From positions 28,704,008 through 28,768,007 of the forward strand of contig CM049313.1 in assembly GCA_026874595.1 (NCBI GenBank): 64,000 bases of DNA. Reading direction: 5' to 3'. Source of the stretch: Sipunculus nudus. Its lineage: Eukaryota; Annelida; Sipuncula; Golfingiida; Sipunculidae. The position numbers and the translations under genes were made by a program. A model generated the notes under the pieces. The model was not told where the DNA came from. It searched no databases and saw only the letters and a program-made list of their open reading frames with translations. This document shows, piece after piece, positions 1-12,520 of this stretch. Within the stretch, counting starts at the first letter, position 1, and every line of letters starts with the position of its first letter.

Positions 1-29
1 TTGGATAGCGGCTGACACTCGCAGTCACA

Positions 30-260
30 TTCAGGGGTCACATTGTTAGTCTCGTCAAATCTCGCGCCGTTTTTCGCCAAACCGCGAAGACCCGTGCCAT
101 CGCCGCAAGTGCCGGCAGGGTCCTTATGGTGGGCGGCCGGCGTGTGCAGCGGTGCGTGTCGGCCTTTCCGGGCCCTGTCTATTATCCTACATGTTGGAGG
201 CACAGTCACAACTTTATTGCTTGCCGGAAATCTTCGATTTTCGCAAGCATGTTGATCACC
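30..260 (+). repeat. Hairpin-segment fragment of the composite repeat
   Basis: This stretch has the TCTCGTCAAATCTCG-type block (about 50-65) seen many times further right. It also has a hairpin with stems CTTGCCGGAAATC and GATTTTCGCAAG around TTC (about 219-248). The same hairpin, inverted, is the core of the 60-bp array at 37.4-37.8 kb. The sequence between is more GC-rich than its surroundings. The short open frames here are not gene-like. Confidence 0.6.
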
Positions 261-264
261 CGCG

Positions 265-965
265 TATGTTTGTTCCTTCATCTTATGTTTTACACTAATA
301 TCTCAAAACTTATGTTTCATTTTCCGGATATGGCTGCTAGGGGGCGTTGCACTAGACACATCCAAACTAATCAGTTTTTGGACATATTTCCGTAAGAGTA
401 AATCTATGTTACACAAACAGTAACTTATTTTCTTTCTCTTGGCCTTCTGCAAAATATGGTAACGTCATCTGGTGTCCATCTTGTGTTACTTTGTCAGTAT
501 GTCTGTCTGTTTGTCAGTTATCTTCAAATTCGCCTACTTGCTGGTTCTTGCATCTCACATATAGCAATCAACAAGCCAGATTTTTTTAGGAATCCTTTTG
601 AAACGATTACATCTTATGCCATTCACTAATATCACGAAACGCATCTGTCGTCTCCAGGATATGTCCACTAGAGGGCGCTGCAGTCGAACATCCCCAATAT
701 ATCATTATTTGGCCATATCTCCAAAACTGGAAACCTCAATTACATAAACTATACCTTATTTTCTTCCTCTGAGTCTTCCCCATGACCTGGTTAAGTCATC
801 TTGTCTTCATCTTGTGTCCCTTTGTCAGTATGTCTGTTTGTTTGTCAGTTGTCCTCAAATTCGCCTGCTTGTTTGTTCTTCCGTCTCACTAATAGAATTC
901 TACAGGCCACAATTTTGAAAGAATCTTTTTTAAACTATTAAATCTTATGTCTTACAGTTATATCT
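265..965 (+). repeat. Two diverged 335-bp monomers with CTCF-like core
   Basis: Two copies of the module that recurs at 3.7-4.0, 7.2-8.3 and, inverted, at 31.2-36.9 kb. Landmarks are a TTTTCATTTTCCGGATATGG-like segment, a CTCF-like core (331-350 and about 661-680), a segment close to CCATATCTCCAAAACTATAA, ATAAACTATAGCTTATTTTC and a GTCTGTTTGTCAGT block. No coding potential is seen. Confidence 0.75.
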
Positions 966-969
966 CGAA

Positions 970-3690
970 ACAGATTATTAGCGAATCTGTGAGCTTATGC
1001 TATAGGGGATTCTTAATATTCCTCATGAATAATTAATCAGCTAGCGAAAGCGAGGCTTACTGGGAATAACAGGGAGCATGTGCTCACTCACCATGGCTAT
1101 GTACAGCAACACAGACCTGTCAGTTGTTCCATTTATCCACTTCAAATTTGTGGATGCTTACAAACATATTTTGTTAAAAACATCTGGAATGAAGTGTAAA
1201 TCCAAAGGAATCTGCTGCTATGAGCACAATGAGAACCCGACTTGTAAGGGAGGTACTTTCCAGTGACTCTTAACATAATAAAGTTAAAGACCCTTAATTG
1301 GGCTCACATCTACTTGGCTCTACGGTCTATGCTAGCTATGAATCAAACCACAGGATGCCATTAATTGCCCGAGGTCAATTACAATATCAAGATATACAAG
1401 TGTCGGGCACAGGTGCTGACTGATACACATTCCAGACGGCACAGAATGAGGTGGTCTGTGCATGGTTCCTCTGATGGTGTACCTTAATACTAAGTTTCTT
1501 GTTTCATGTTCAGTAGGCACCAAGAGACACACACACCAAAACACTTTCGGCAGAACGCTGCTTATACTGCCATTATAAAGTCATTAACTTAATAAAGACT
1601 AATAAAGCATAAATGAAACATGTCTGCCTCTGTGATTGTTAAAAGTGTTCTGAAATGAAATTATGAAATGTTTTCTATTCACAAACCTATTAAAAATATA
1701 GATGTAGGTATGCTGTATCTGGCACCAATGGAAAATACTCTGTATTTTTAGTGGCATAACCAACACATAGCTTTCAAGTGAAACACTATGTCACAGGTCA
1801 TTTTAAAAAAATATATCGCTCCTCATTAGATAATGATATGGTAAGTTCCTGGGCATGGCAAGGATTATATTAGTGCATGGGCAGAAACAGAATTTTATAA
1901 ATGATACCTTTTTCCCGCAAGACTTTACATAATTTGAGAAAAAAATATAAAAATATGTAAGGTATGAATTATGGAATAATATAATCATTTTAATTAATGC
2001 TCAACACTTCACCAGCTCCAATCCTTTTAACTCAGGTTAGTTACTTAAAAAATTCTTTATAAATCGAATATGAAAAGTAATGTGTCATATACTAAAACTT
2101 CATATTTGTTATGAATAAAGAGTTAAAATATACTGACGGCGTGTCCTACAGCTGTAGACATAAACTGCATTGACAAACAATGGAAACGGTGACACAAGAA
2201 TTGCATGAGTTAAATATTCTTTAAATTGCAGTGGGTCTAGGCCGGTCATGTGGGGATATATCTATAATTGTTTCACAATCATGTAATTTAAGGGCTTTAA
2301 AGCTATCCACAGACGCCATCTTAGAGGGCCTCAAGTAAAAATGAGGAAATGATGACATTAAGTTTTGGTAATACAAAAATTAAACCCCTTCAACCAATTG
2401 AGACATATCAATGTATCTATTATCTATAAACCAGTAAGGGGATCAATGCTTCGCTGGTAAAAACTATATGCAGATCTTTGCTAAATGTCGTCATCAAGTT
2501 AAATATGTTGGTAGTCTTCTATCATTATTTATTTATGTTATTTATTTATTTTAATAAAGTACAATTAATTGCATGTGTATGGAAACAGATTTTGTGAAAC
2601 AGCACAGTATTTTAAAATATATTGACACGTACATAATAAAGGTAAGGCAAAACCAAATGAGGGCATGGACCATGTAAAAATGATATTTTAATATGTGCCT
2701 TTATAAATTGATACAGATCATTAAAAATCATTGTTCTAAAATGGTTGTTCATTTACTTAATTCTATGAACAAATATAACAAACAGCAGACCAAACCAGGA
2801 ACATATGAACACACAATCACAAAGAGTCCCTCGTCCAGATGTATGAATTAATTAGTAATTTCCACTGTTTCTTTCTACCTGGATCACTAATGAAAACTAA
2901 TGAAAAATCAAATCTGATGTCCAATTAGTAAATGAGTAGGATGAGAGAACAGAATAGGCTGTGACACGACCTGCCTTGCTGAGCTAAACTGTATCAGCAC
3001 ATGTGTTACTGCTGTGGCAAGTAAGCACGTGTCTTTGTTATTCCCCATTGGCCTCGCTTTTGCCTCTGGTATGTGTGGCATGCATAGAATTTAAGAGTCC
3101 CCTATGGTGCAGCGTCGTCCGTCGTCTGTAGGTTAACCATAGTTATCTCAAAAACGGCAGGAACTAGCATTACCAATTTTTTTTGTAAATAAACAGTACT
3201 ATCGGATTTTGTTTATTTTTTGGCTTTCTGCATTTACTGAGATTTTATAGGGAAAAAGCTAAAAAAAAACTTTAAAAATTTTCTTCTACGAAACTGTCCG
3301 GCCAAATAGGCCAATATTTCTAAGAAATGATCTCTTGATCAATCTATCTCAAGTTTGTTCGATTGGTTTCAGTTCGGAGATTAAACAGGAGGTTGAACTT
3401 AGTCATCTGCCAAAAAAAGCTAACTAAAATTAAAATCTCAGAAACGGCTAGAGCTGTCATTACCAAATTTTATACCTATATTTGTCTCATATGTCATATC
3501 TGAAATTGAGGTATTGGTGGCGCCACTTGCATTGATCTGTTTATTACAAGAAAAAAATGTAATTTTAGACTCCAGGTTATACTCTGTTTTATGATGAAAC
3601 TGTTAAGCTGATTGGTTTAAACTTTACAAGAATTATTCTATGGTAGGTTTCTGCCAGTTTTATAAGAAGAGATTGGGTAAATGCAACTTT
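970..3690. other. AT-rich stretch with no recognised gene
   Basis: Long AT-rich sequence. The longest open frames (62-70 codons at 1078-1266 and 1332-1544) resemble no family I know. From about 3085 to 3690 the text has the style of the AGCTCAG element (TCCGTCGTC followed by a segment on uncertain frames and AT-rich spacers), so it may be a diverged fragment of that family. I see nothing else. Confidence 0.5.
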
Positions 3691-4010
3691 AAAAAAGCAG
3701 TGTAGCCAATTGAAAACTATGATTTATTTTCTTCCTCTGAGTCTACTCGATAATCTGAGTAGGTCATCTGGTCTAATTCTTGTGTCATTTTTTGAGTATG
3801 TCTGTCTGTTTGTCAGTGATCCTAAATTTCGCCTGCTTTGCTGGACCTTGCTTCTTGCAGTTAGCAATTTTCAGGACACAGTTTTGAGGGAATCCTTTTG
3901 GAACTGGAACAACATCTTATTTCTTACATTAAAGTCTTAAAAGAAATTTTTAATGTTTGGGATATGGCCGCTACCATATATTGGCCATACCTCCGACACT
4001 ATAAACTCTA
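3690..4010 (+). repeat. Diverged 335-bp monomer
   Basis: The order of landmarks (TTTTCTTCCTCTGAGTCT, GTCTGTTTGTCAGT, CGCCTGCTTTGCTGG, a segment like GGAATCCTTTTGGAACT) matches the monomers at 7.2-8.3 kb. The CTCF-like core has decayed here (ATGGCCGCTACCATATATTG). Confidence 0.65.
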
Positions 4011-4084
4011 CCTACTAAAACTATAGCTCATTTTGCTTCTATTTACGTTCCCAACTTTTTTTCTGGTAGTCTGTTATCTCAGAT

Positions 4085-4294
4085 GTGTCAGTATATCTGT
4101 CTGTTTTGAGCCAAGTCTACTTTCATGATCCTTGTGTGATATATGTCATTCAACATGCAAAACTTTCCAGCAATCGCTCTGAAAGTCATTCAATTGATAG
4201 AAAAGCGACAGTTTGTCCTGCTTGTTTCTCTGTCTTATTTCCAGCCATTTCCGGCAAGCGCTCGACCTCTGGTCGTCTAGTCTGTTTGTCTGTT

Positions 4295-4325
<31 letters not shown>

Positions 4326-5900
4326 GCTCTACAGGCCACAATTTTTCACCGATCGCTCTGAAACTTATAGATATAGTGTAAGATCGGTTCTCCTCGGAGC
4401 CTATTGTTTTTGGTCATGATCGGTGAAAGGTCAAGGTCAGTGTCACCAAAACACCTAAAATTTTTATTTTCTTCATATCTTCGTCAATAATAATCGTAGC
4501 CGCATAATCTGTAGCTCACTTTACTCCTCTTTATGTTAGCCTTCCAATTGCTATCAAATTTTTCCGGTCAATTGTTACCATGGTAACGTATTTTTGGGGG
4601 AAAATCTGAAAATTCGAAAATTTGACTCCAAATTTCTCATTTTTTAAGTTAGAGAGGTCTAGTTTTTTGCACTGTGTAGCATTTAATATGCTCTATGGAA
4701 AATTAATGCAAGTCTCGCAAAATCTCGTGCCATTTTTCGTCAAACGAGATTTTTCGAGATTTCATTAAATACGATTTTGAGGTGGCAGTTTTACAGCTAA
4801 CGTTCTAAAAGTGACATATTTTCTGTTTTTCTGTATTATCTCGAACTTGTTTTTTCATTTTTCGAAAATAGCCACCAGGGGGCGTGGTACCAGAAACACT
4901 ACAACTTTTCATTTTTCCCCAATATCTAAAAAAATATTAAGCATATAACAATTTTCTTTGTCGCATCTAAAACTAGGATCATTGCCTTATTCCTTCCTAT
5001 ATATAGCCTTGTGCTGCCGTTACCATGGTTACCAAATTTTGGGGTTAAACTTGACGATCTGAAAATATGTAGTTTTGGCTTCTATCTCGGTTAATATTTA
5101 TGCTTTAAGGGTCTAGTTTTTAGCATAAGGCTGCTTTCTCTTGGTTCTAAGCTATTCCATTGCAATTCTCGTCAAATCTCGCTCGGTTTATTGCCAAACG
5201 AGAAATTACGAGATTTCACAGAAATGCTTATAACTTGATCACGGTTAATGCTAAAATGGAGTAGTTTTCGGCATTTGGTAGTATTTCAGAAGCTGGACAT
5301 GATTACACTGCAAATCTCGCCACATCTCGTGTCATCTCCCGCCAAACGAGAATATTATAGATTTCAAACAAATGTCTTTATGTCGGTCATTTTCATTCTA
5401 GATATTTTATTTTTCTATTGTTCAAGAATCATTTGACTTGTTTTAAGTGATAAAAGTGAATATCTCGTCATATCTCGCACCATTTCTTGTCAAACGAGAA
5501 CATGGGACCATTCAAAGAAACGCCTTTAATTGTGTTATTTTTATGTGGAAGACTTATAGTTTTCAGCATTTGATAGCGTCTAACATTCTCGGTCACATTA
5601 TATGATTATATTGTAAGTTTCTTCGAATCTTGCATCGTTTTTCTTCAAATAAAAAAAGTACATCCAATTGCCATGACCATAAGCGATGGCAGTATGTAAT
5701 AGTAAATGTCGGCAGGGGCATTACATTTGACAGTTGGAGCTTTGTTCTATGGATGTGCGATGGTCCATGAAAAGACACAATCCGGATTGATCCCACCTGT
5801 GCTTTTGGTGGTGGCCTCTTTTCATTCTTTGTATGGCCGCACTTTGAGGATTTCAATGCATTGAAAGCTTAATGACCTGTTGTAAAGGATAATCCCTTAA
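4085..5900 (+). repeat. Composite repeat module 1
   Basis: The module starts at CCGGCAAGCG (4251). It continues through a TCTG/TTTG microsatellite (4276-4326), AGGTCAAGGTCA half-sites (about 4427-4440) and several hairpin segments of the TCTCGTCAAACGAGA type (about 4710-4760, 5170-5215, 5320-5350 and 5465-5500). A GCCACCAGGGGGCG core lies at about 4870-4884. The order matches modules starting at 6635, 8575 and 10284. The short frames are incidental. Confidence 0.7.
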
Positions 5901-6088
5901 AAAAAAAACAAAAAAACAAAGAGAGAGGCTCCCCGAAATGTTACGGAATGCAGAGATAGTGTTGCTGGTAAGCACAATCACAACTATAATATCAGGGACG
6001 GATCCCCGATTTGCAGTTGGGTGTGTCAAATCAGGGACGGATATCCGGTTTGCAATTAGGGGTAGGGGTTAAATATAAATTATACATC

Positions 6089-6090
<2 letters not shown>

Positions 6091-6136
<46 letters not shown>
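6091..6136. repeat. (TAA)n microsatellite
   Basis: About 15 uninterrupted TAA units. On the minus strand it reads as a run of tyrosines in a 66-codon frame, which is an artefact. Confidence 0.95.
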
Positions 6137-6138
<2 letters not shown>

Positions 6139-6439
6139 TACTAATAAAATTTCGCGAAGCTTACTTTTATCATTTTGGAAAATTACCACCCAGATGCCGC
6201 TGCAGTAATCATTATTGTACCATATCTCCAAAACTAAAAACTGTCACAACTTTAATTGTAGCATCTGAAACAAGATTTAATGCGTTTATCCTCTTGGTTA
6301 CTCTTTCATATTCTTCCCTTACCATAGTGACCTTATGAAGGTTACAATTCACGAAATTCAAAGTATGAAGAATTATTCGAATAGACTGTGGCTTATTTTA
6401 TTCATGCTTTCAATTTTGTATGGCATGAGTACACGACCT

Positions 6440-7145
6440 TCACCTGGAGTTTTTTTTCTGTCTGTCTGTCTGTTTGTCTGTCTACTCGTCTGCGACTTTT
6501 GAAAATCAGTAAAACCACATAAAGATGTGCTTATGTTTTCCAAACAATAGGGGTTGGTCATTTGACCTGTTCCAAATGTTTTTTTGCCTTTCTACTGTTT
6601 GTTGTCTGTTAGTTTGACTTTCTAATTTCTACTTCCGGCAAGTCCCGACCTATGGTCGTCTAGTCTGTCTGTCTGTCTGTTTGTTTGTTTGTCTGCACTC
6701 TCCTGGCCACAATTTTGCCACAATCACCTTGAAACTTACAGGGATGATGAAAAACATAATTTCTAGGTGCCCTATTGTTTTTGGTTAAAAAAAGTCAAAG
6801 GTCAAGGTCAAGGTCGTCAAAAATTCTCAAAACGGTTTTTTCTTGATATCTTTGTGACTATTAGTCGTATCTACTTCAACAATAGCTCATTTTAATCATC
6901 ATTCCAAGGCCTGTCATCTGGTGTGTAGCTGACTCAAATTTGCCGTAAACATGGTTACAAATTTTGGGGGAATAGTCATGATATTCGAATATAAGGGGTC
7001 TTATTTTTCTAACTTTGTCAGTTTTAAAGCTAGTGTGATCTAGTTTTTTGCATCAGGTAGCATTCAACTAGTACTACAAGATTTTATAACAAGTATTGCA
7101 GTATCTCGTAAAATATCTCGTGAATAGAGATATTTCGAGATTTCA
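6440..7145 (+). repeat. Composite repeat module 2, leading part
   Basis: CCGGCA at 6635 is followed by the CGACCTATGGTCG hairpin, a GTCT microsatellite (about 6660-6695), a run of AGGTCAAGGTCA half-sites (about 6797-6815), and a weakened TCTCG hairpin segment (about 7095-7145). The 335-bp monomers follow directly. Confidence 0.7.
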
Positions 7146-7149
7146 TTCA

Positions 7150-8335
7150 TGTTGCGCCAAAGGCCACATTATTGCAGGAATCTTTCTGAAACTGACATAT
7201 TATAAGTCCTACACTAGTATCTCGAAATAGTTTTTTCATTTTTTGAATAGGGCCGTTAGGGGGCGCTGGATGCGAACCTCCCGAACATATCATATTTTGG
7301 CCATATGTCCATAATTATAAGCCTCAATTACATAAACTATAGCTTATTTTCTTCCTCTGAGTTTTCTCCATAACCTAGTGAAGTCATCTGTTCACAATTT
7401 TGTGACACTTTGTCAGTGTGTCTGTCTGTTTGTCAGTTGTCCTCAAATTCGCCTGCTTGCTCTTGCGTCTCACATATAGCATTCTAAAGGGCACAGTTTT
7501 GAAAGAATCCTTTTGAAACTATTACATCTTAAGTCTTACACTAATATCTCGAAACTAATTTTTCATTTTCCGGATATGGCCGCTAGGGGGCGCTGAACTC
7601 GAACCTCTCCCAACATATCATGATTTGGCAATATCTCCAAAACTATAAACCTCAGTTACATAAACTGTAGCGTTTTTCTTCCTTTGAGTCTTCTCCATAA
7701 CCTGGAGTAGTCATCTGGACTCAATTTTGAGTCACTTTGTCAGTGTTTTTGTCTGTTTGTCAGTTGTCCTCAAATACGCCTGCTTGGTGGCTCTTACGTC
7801 TCACATATAGCATTCTTAAGGCCACAGTTTTGACGGAATCCTTTTGAAACTATTACATCTCATGTCTTACACTAATATCTAGAAATAATTTTTTCATATT
7901 CCGGATATGGCCACTAGTGGGCGCTGCACACGACCCTCACACACATACCATTGTATTGGCCATATCTCTACACCCAAAGCCTCAGTTACATAAACTTTGG
8001 CTTATTTTCTTCCTTTGAGTCTTCTCCATAACCTGATTAAGGCATCTGGTTTCAATCTTCTGTCACTTTGTCAGTGTTTCCATCTGTTTGTCCGTTATCC
8101 TCAAAGTCGCCTGCTTGCTGGTTCTTACGCCTTACATATAGCATTCTACAGGCCACAGCTTTGACGGAATCCTTTTGAAACTGGGTCATCTCATGGTATA
8201 CACTAATGATACGAAACGCATTTGTCGTCTTCGGAATATGTCTGCTAGAGGGCGCTACAGTCGAGCCTCCCTAGTATATCATTAATTCGCCATACCTCCA
8301 AAATTATAAATCTAAATTACATAAATTATAACTCA
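7150..8335 (+). repeat. Tandem array of about 335-bp monomers with CTCF-like cores
   Basis: Four head-to-tail monomers. The repeated core aligns to GGCCGCTAGGGGGCGCTG at about 7251, 7578, 7909 and 8240, so the period is about 330 bp. The best copy (7578-7595) is intact; others have one to three changes. Flanking text (CTTCCTCTGAGTCTTCTCCA, GTCAGTTGTCCTCAAAT, TCTCACATATAGCATTCT) also repeats. The open frames here are by-products. Confidence 0.9.
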
Positions 8336-8339
8336 TTTT

Positions 8340-8950
8340 CTTCCTTTCAATCTTCTCAATCACCAGGTTATGTCATCTGGTGTCAATCTTGTCTCACAAA
8401 GTCAATATGTGTGTCTGTTCGTCTTTTGTTGTCAGCTTTGTCTGCTTGCCTGTTCTTTTGTCTCATATGTCATTCTACGGGCCACATATTCTCAGCAATG
8501 TCCCTGAGAGTCATTCCATTAATAGAAAACCCACAATATGTTCTGTCTGTCCGTCTGTGTTTCACTTCCGAATTCCGGCAAGCGTTCGACCTATGGTCGT
8601 CTAGTTTGTTTTTTTTGTTTGTTTTTTTGTGTGTTTGTCTGCGCTCTCCTTGCCACAATTTTGCAGCAATCGACATGACCCTTACAGAGTTGATTGACAA
8701 CCGAACACCCTGGAACCTTATTGTTTTTGGTCAACATTGCTCCAAGGTCAAGGGTCAAGGTCACGACAGGTGTGGTTAACGGTTTTTGCACTATAACTTC
8801 GCCATAAATAGGCTTATCCTCTTCTGCAATAGCTCATTTTTTTCGTCATTACCTGGCCTATCTTTCGATATGTAGCTTACTTAAATTTGCCGTTACCATG
8901 GTTACATTTTTTGGGCAAAAATCATGGAAATTGGAAATAACACGACCATT
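8340..8950 (+). repeat. Composite repeat module 3, leading part
   Basis: From CCGGCA (8575) this segment matches 10284-10670 almost base for base, including CAATCGACATGACCCTTACA and the half-site run at about 8743-8762. It is joined on the right to the 148-bp array, where other modules have a single hairpin segment. Confidence 0.8.
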
Positions 8951-10110
8951 TTTTGTAACTTTGTCAGTTTTAAAGCTAGGCTGATCTAGTTTTCGGCATT
9001 TTGTTCCACATGACCAGCTTGACACGACAGAACTGAAAGTCACGCCAAATCTCGCGCCATATCTCGTCAAACGAGAAAAAACGAGACTTCGCGGAAATGC
9101 TTATAACTTGGCTACTTTTACAGCTAGAGAGGTCTGGTTTTCGGCATTTCGTTCCACCAAACAAGCTTGACACGACAGAGCTGCAAGACAGGCCAAATCT
9201 CGCACCGTATCTCGTCAAACGAGAAAACACGGGATTTCACGGAAATGCTTATAACTCGGCCAGTTTTACAGCTAGACACGTCTGGTTTTCAGCATTTAGT
9301 TCCACTAGAACAGCTTGACACGACAGATATGCAAGTCTGGCAAAATCTCGCACCGTATCTCGTCAAACGAGAAAACACGAAATTGCACGGAAATGCTTAT
9401 AACTCGGCCAGTTTTACAGCTAGACACGTCTGGTTTCCGGCATTTCCTTCCACATGACCAGCTTGAGACGATAGATGTGAAGTCAGGCCAAATCTCGCAC
9501 CCTATCTCGTCAAACGAGAAAACACGAGATTTCACGGAAATGCTTATAACTCGGCGACTTTTACAGCTACACAGGTCTAGTTTTCGGCATTTCATAACAT
9601 ATAACCAGCTTGACACGCCAGAAAAGAAATTAGGCCAAATCCTGCACCATATCTCGTCAAACGAGAAAACACGAGAGTACACGGAAATGCTTATAACTCG
9701 GCGACTTTTACAGCTAGACGGATCTAGTTTTCGCCATTTCGTAACGTTTGGCCGTCTTGACATAATAAAACTGCTCGTCTTGCCAAATCTCGAACTATAT
9801 CTCGTCAAGCGAGAAAAAAACATGATTTCACGTAAATGCTGATAACACGGCGACTTTTGCAGCTAGACAGGTCTAGTTTCCGGCATTTTGTAATATTTGA
9901 CAAACCTGACATGACAAAACTGGAAATCTCGCCAAAGCTCGACCATTTCCCGTCAAACGTGAAAACACGAGATTTCATGCAAATGCTTATAACTCAGCGG
10001 CTTTTATAGCTAGACAGGTCTAGTTTTCGGCATTTCATATCATTTGGCCAGCTTGACATGACAAACCTGAAAACGTCTCACTGCTTCTTGTCAAACGAGA
10101 TTAACGGGAT
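8950..10110 (+). repeat. 148-bp tandem array, about eight units
   Basis: The segment TTTTCGGCATTT recurs at about 8991, 9139, 9287, 9434, 9582, 9729, 9877 and 10025, which gives a steady 147-148-bp period. Each unit has AAATCTCG, a TCTCGTCAAACGAGA hairpin and CGAGATTT, so an inner stem is nested in an outer one, followed by AAATGCTTATAACTCGGC and TTTACAGCTAGACAGGTC. Because the period is near a multiple of three, long open frames appear on both strands (up to 175 codons), but these are not genes. Confidence 0.93.
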
Positions 10111-10214
10111 TTCATGAAAAAATTTTGAACTTGGTCCCTTTAAACTAGAAAGATATGCAGCTGTTAAAGGTCAGCATGCATAAATAAACATATTATCCGT
10201 TTCTGCTGCCCCCA

Positions 10215-10795
10215 CAATGTTGCTCATTCATATGACTGTTTCTACATGCACTCTCTGTCTATCTGTCTGTATCATTTCCATTTCCGGCAAGCGCGTGACC
10301 TCTGGTCATCTTGTTTTTTTGTGTGTTTGTCTGCGCTCTCCTGGCCACAATTTTGCAGCAATCGACATGACCCTTACAGGGTTGATTGACAACCGAACAC
10401 CCTGGAACCCTATTGTTCTTGGTCAACATTGCTCCAAGGTCAAGGGTCAAGGTCACGACAGGTATGGTTAACGGTTTTTGCACTATAACTTCGCCATAAA
10501 TAGGCTTATCCACTTCTGCAATAGCTCACTTTTTTCGTCATCACCTGACCTTTCTTTTGACAGGTAACTTACTTAAATTTGCCGTTACCATGGTTACAGT
10601 TTTTGGGCAAAAATCCTGGAAATTGGAAATAACACGACCATTTTTTGTAACTTTGTCAATTTTTAAGCTACAGACGTCTGGTTTTGGTCATTATGTACCT
10701 TTTAGGCAGCTTGACATGATAAAACTGAAAGTCTCGCCAAATCTCGCACCATTTCTCGTCAAACGAGAGTCTTGTTTTAATATGGGCCGTTTTAC
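10215..10795 (+). repeat. Composite repeat module 4, truncated
   Basis: This is a near copy of 8575-8950 (CCGGCAAGCG at 10284, half-sites at about 10437-10456), ending in one hairpin segment (TCTCGTCAAACGAGA at about 10754-10768). The 335-bp monomers that should follow are absent, and an AGCTCAG element starts about 80 bases later. Confidence 0.75.
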
Positions 10796-10851
10796 CCACT
10801 TGCGATTTTATTACAATATGGGCATGGTATGGTTATGACAATATGGGCCGT

Positions 10852-12520
10852 TTTTAGCTCAGCTGACTGTAAGTCAACTGAGGTATAGGAATGGCGCTGT
10901 GTCCGTCGTCCGTCCGGGTGTCCGGCCGTCCGGTCCTCCGTTAGCAGGGCACAAATCGTAACTGCTGGTCCTAGAAACTTCTAAGTAAACATCCAGGGAT
11001 GTCTATAAAAATCTCCTTGGAAACCTGAAATTAGGTCACTGCGACCTATTTCCTCCGAGTTATGGGGCTTTAAAGTACCCCCAAGAATAATAAAAATGTT
11101 GATACAAAACCTCCAATATCTTGATAATTAATGTATGGATTGTTATTAACCTTGCCTTGAATATTGACCATGACTAGTTTTGTAAGTTCCTGAAAAGTGT
11201 ATTTTTTGTTATTTAAACGAATATTTTTAATTTTTTTTTTTAACTATAAAATGACAACAATTATGTCAGTATTTCAGCTGTGATTACATCTTGTGTCCCA
11301 AAACCTGGTGTGTTTATTGATCACAAGTGGATGCCATATAGTTATCACACTATCTGTTTGTCTGTCTGTCTGTCTGTCCATCACAAATTTTTTCCAGATG
11401 ATAACTCCAAGTTGTATTGACACATGGATTTCACACTTGACTTACATATGGCCCACCACTAAAGCAAGAACCTATATGATTTTGGGGTCAGGAGTTCAGA
11501 GGTCAAAGTCACAGGACTCACTTTTTTAAAAAGATTACGGCTGCATTTTAAGCCAAGCTTTTCATCCCAATCTTTCCATTTTGCACATTTAGCTGACTTG
11601 CCAGTATGGGGAGAGCATAAATGAATTTTGGTTTACATGGTCAAAGGTCAAGGTCACAGGGGCCATCTGTTCACAAATTAGTTTCCAGATGATAACTCCA
11701 GTTTAGTTTGGCATATTGGTTTCAAACTTAACTTGACTCACCACTAAAGTTAGAACCGTGGGGATTTTGGGGTCCAACGGTCAAAGGTCATGGTCACAGG
11801 ACTCATTTCTTTAAAAGGAATGCATTTGAAACCAAACTTTTCATCCCAAACCTTCCAAGATATTGCTAACCTGCCAATAGGGGAAGATTCTGTTCAATTT
11901 TGGGGTCATGAGGTCAAAGGTCAAGGTCACAGTACCCACTTATTAAGAAAGATTGTGAATGCATTTTAAGCTAAACTTTTCATCCAAAACCTTCTATCTT
12001 GCACATACAACTTAGCTGCCAATAGGGGAAGAAACTGATTGATTTGGGTGTCACAAGGTCAAAGGTCATCGTCACAGGGGCCCATCTGTCCACATATTTG
12101 TTTCTGGATGATAACTACAGTTTGGATTGACATATTGGTTTCAATTTTGACTTATCCATGACCGACCAATAATGTAAGAACCCTTTTGTTTTTTGGGGCA
12201 TAAGGCCAAAGTTCAAGGTCACAGGACCCACTTCTTTAAAAAGATTGTTGATGTATTTTTAGCCAAACTTTCTGTCCCAAACATTCTATCTTCCAGATGT
12301 TGCTCACCTGCCAATAGTGGAAGTAACTGATTGATTTTGAGGTCACAAAGTCAAGTCATGGGGGCCATCCATTCACAAATTAGTTTATGGATGATAACTC
12401 CAGTTTGGGTTGACAGGTTGGCTTCAAACTGATCACAGGACCAATATTTTGGAAAACCTCATAAACATATATCCTTATAGACAAAAGCAGCTGAGCGTCG
12501 AGACCCATGGGTCCCTAGTT
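10852..12520 (+). mobile_element. AGCTCAG element, short copy with nuclear-receptor motifs
   Basis: The left end has CTCAGCTGACT-GTA-AGTCAACTGAG, an 11-bp stem with one mismatch and a 3-base loop, then TCCGTCGTCCGTCCG. The right end has CAGCTGAGCGTCG followed by the palindrome GACCCATGGGTC and CCTAG. The same ends bound the longer copy at 45773-50870. The interior is a tandem of related 280-400-bp segments sharing GATGATAACTCCAG and GGTCACAGGA. It carries two exact DR1 motifs, AGGTCAAAGGTCA at 11911 and 12056, and several single half-sites. There is no coding frame, so this is a non-autonomous element. The class is uncertain; end hairpins and CTAG recall Helitrons, but no proof is visible. 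Confidence 0.7.

Noticed and set aside
9305-9842. Overlapping open frames of 172 and 175 codons on both strands
   Set aside because: They lie wholly in the 148-bp array, on opposite strands at the same place. The repeated peptides follow the DNA repeat, and there is no sign of a start, a domain or selection.
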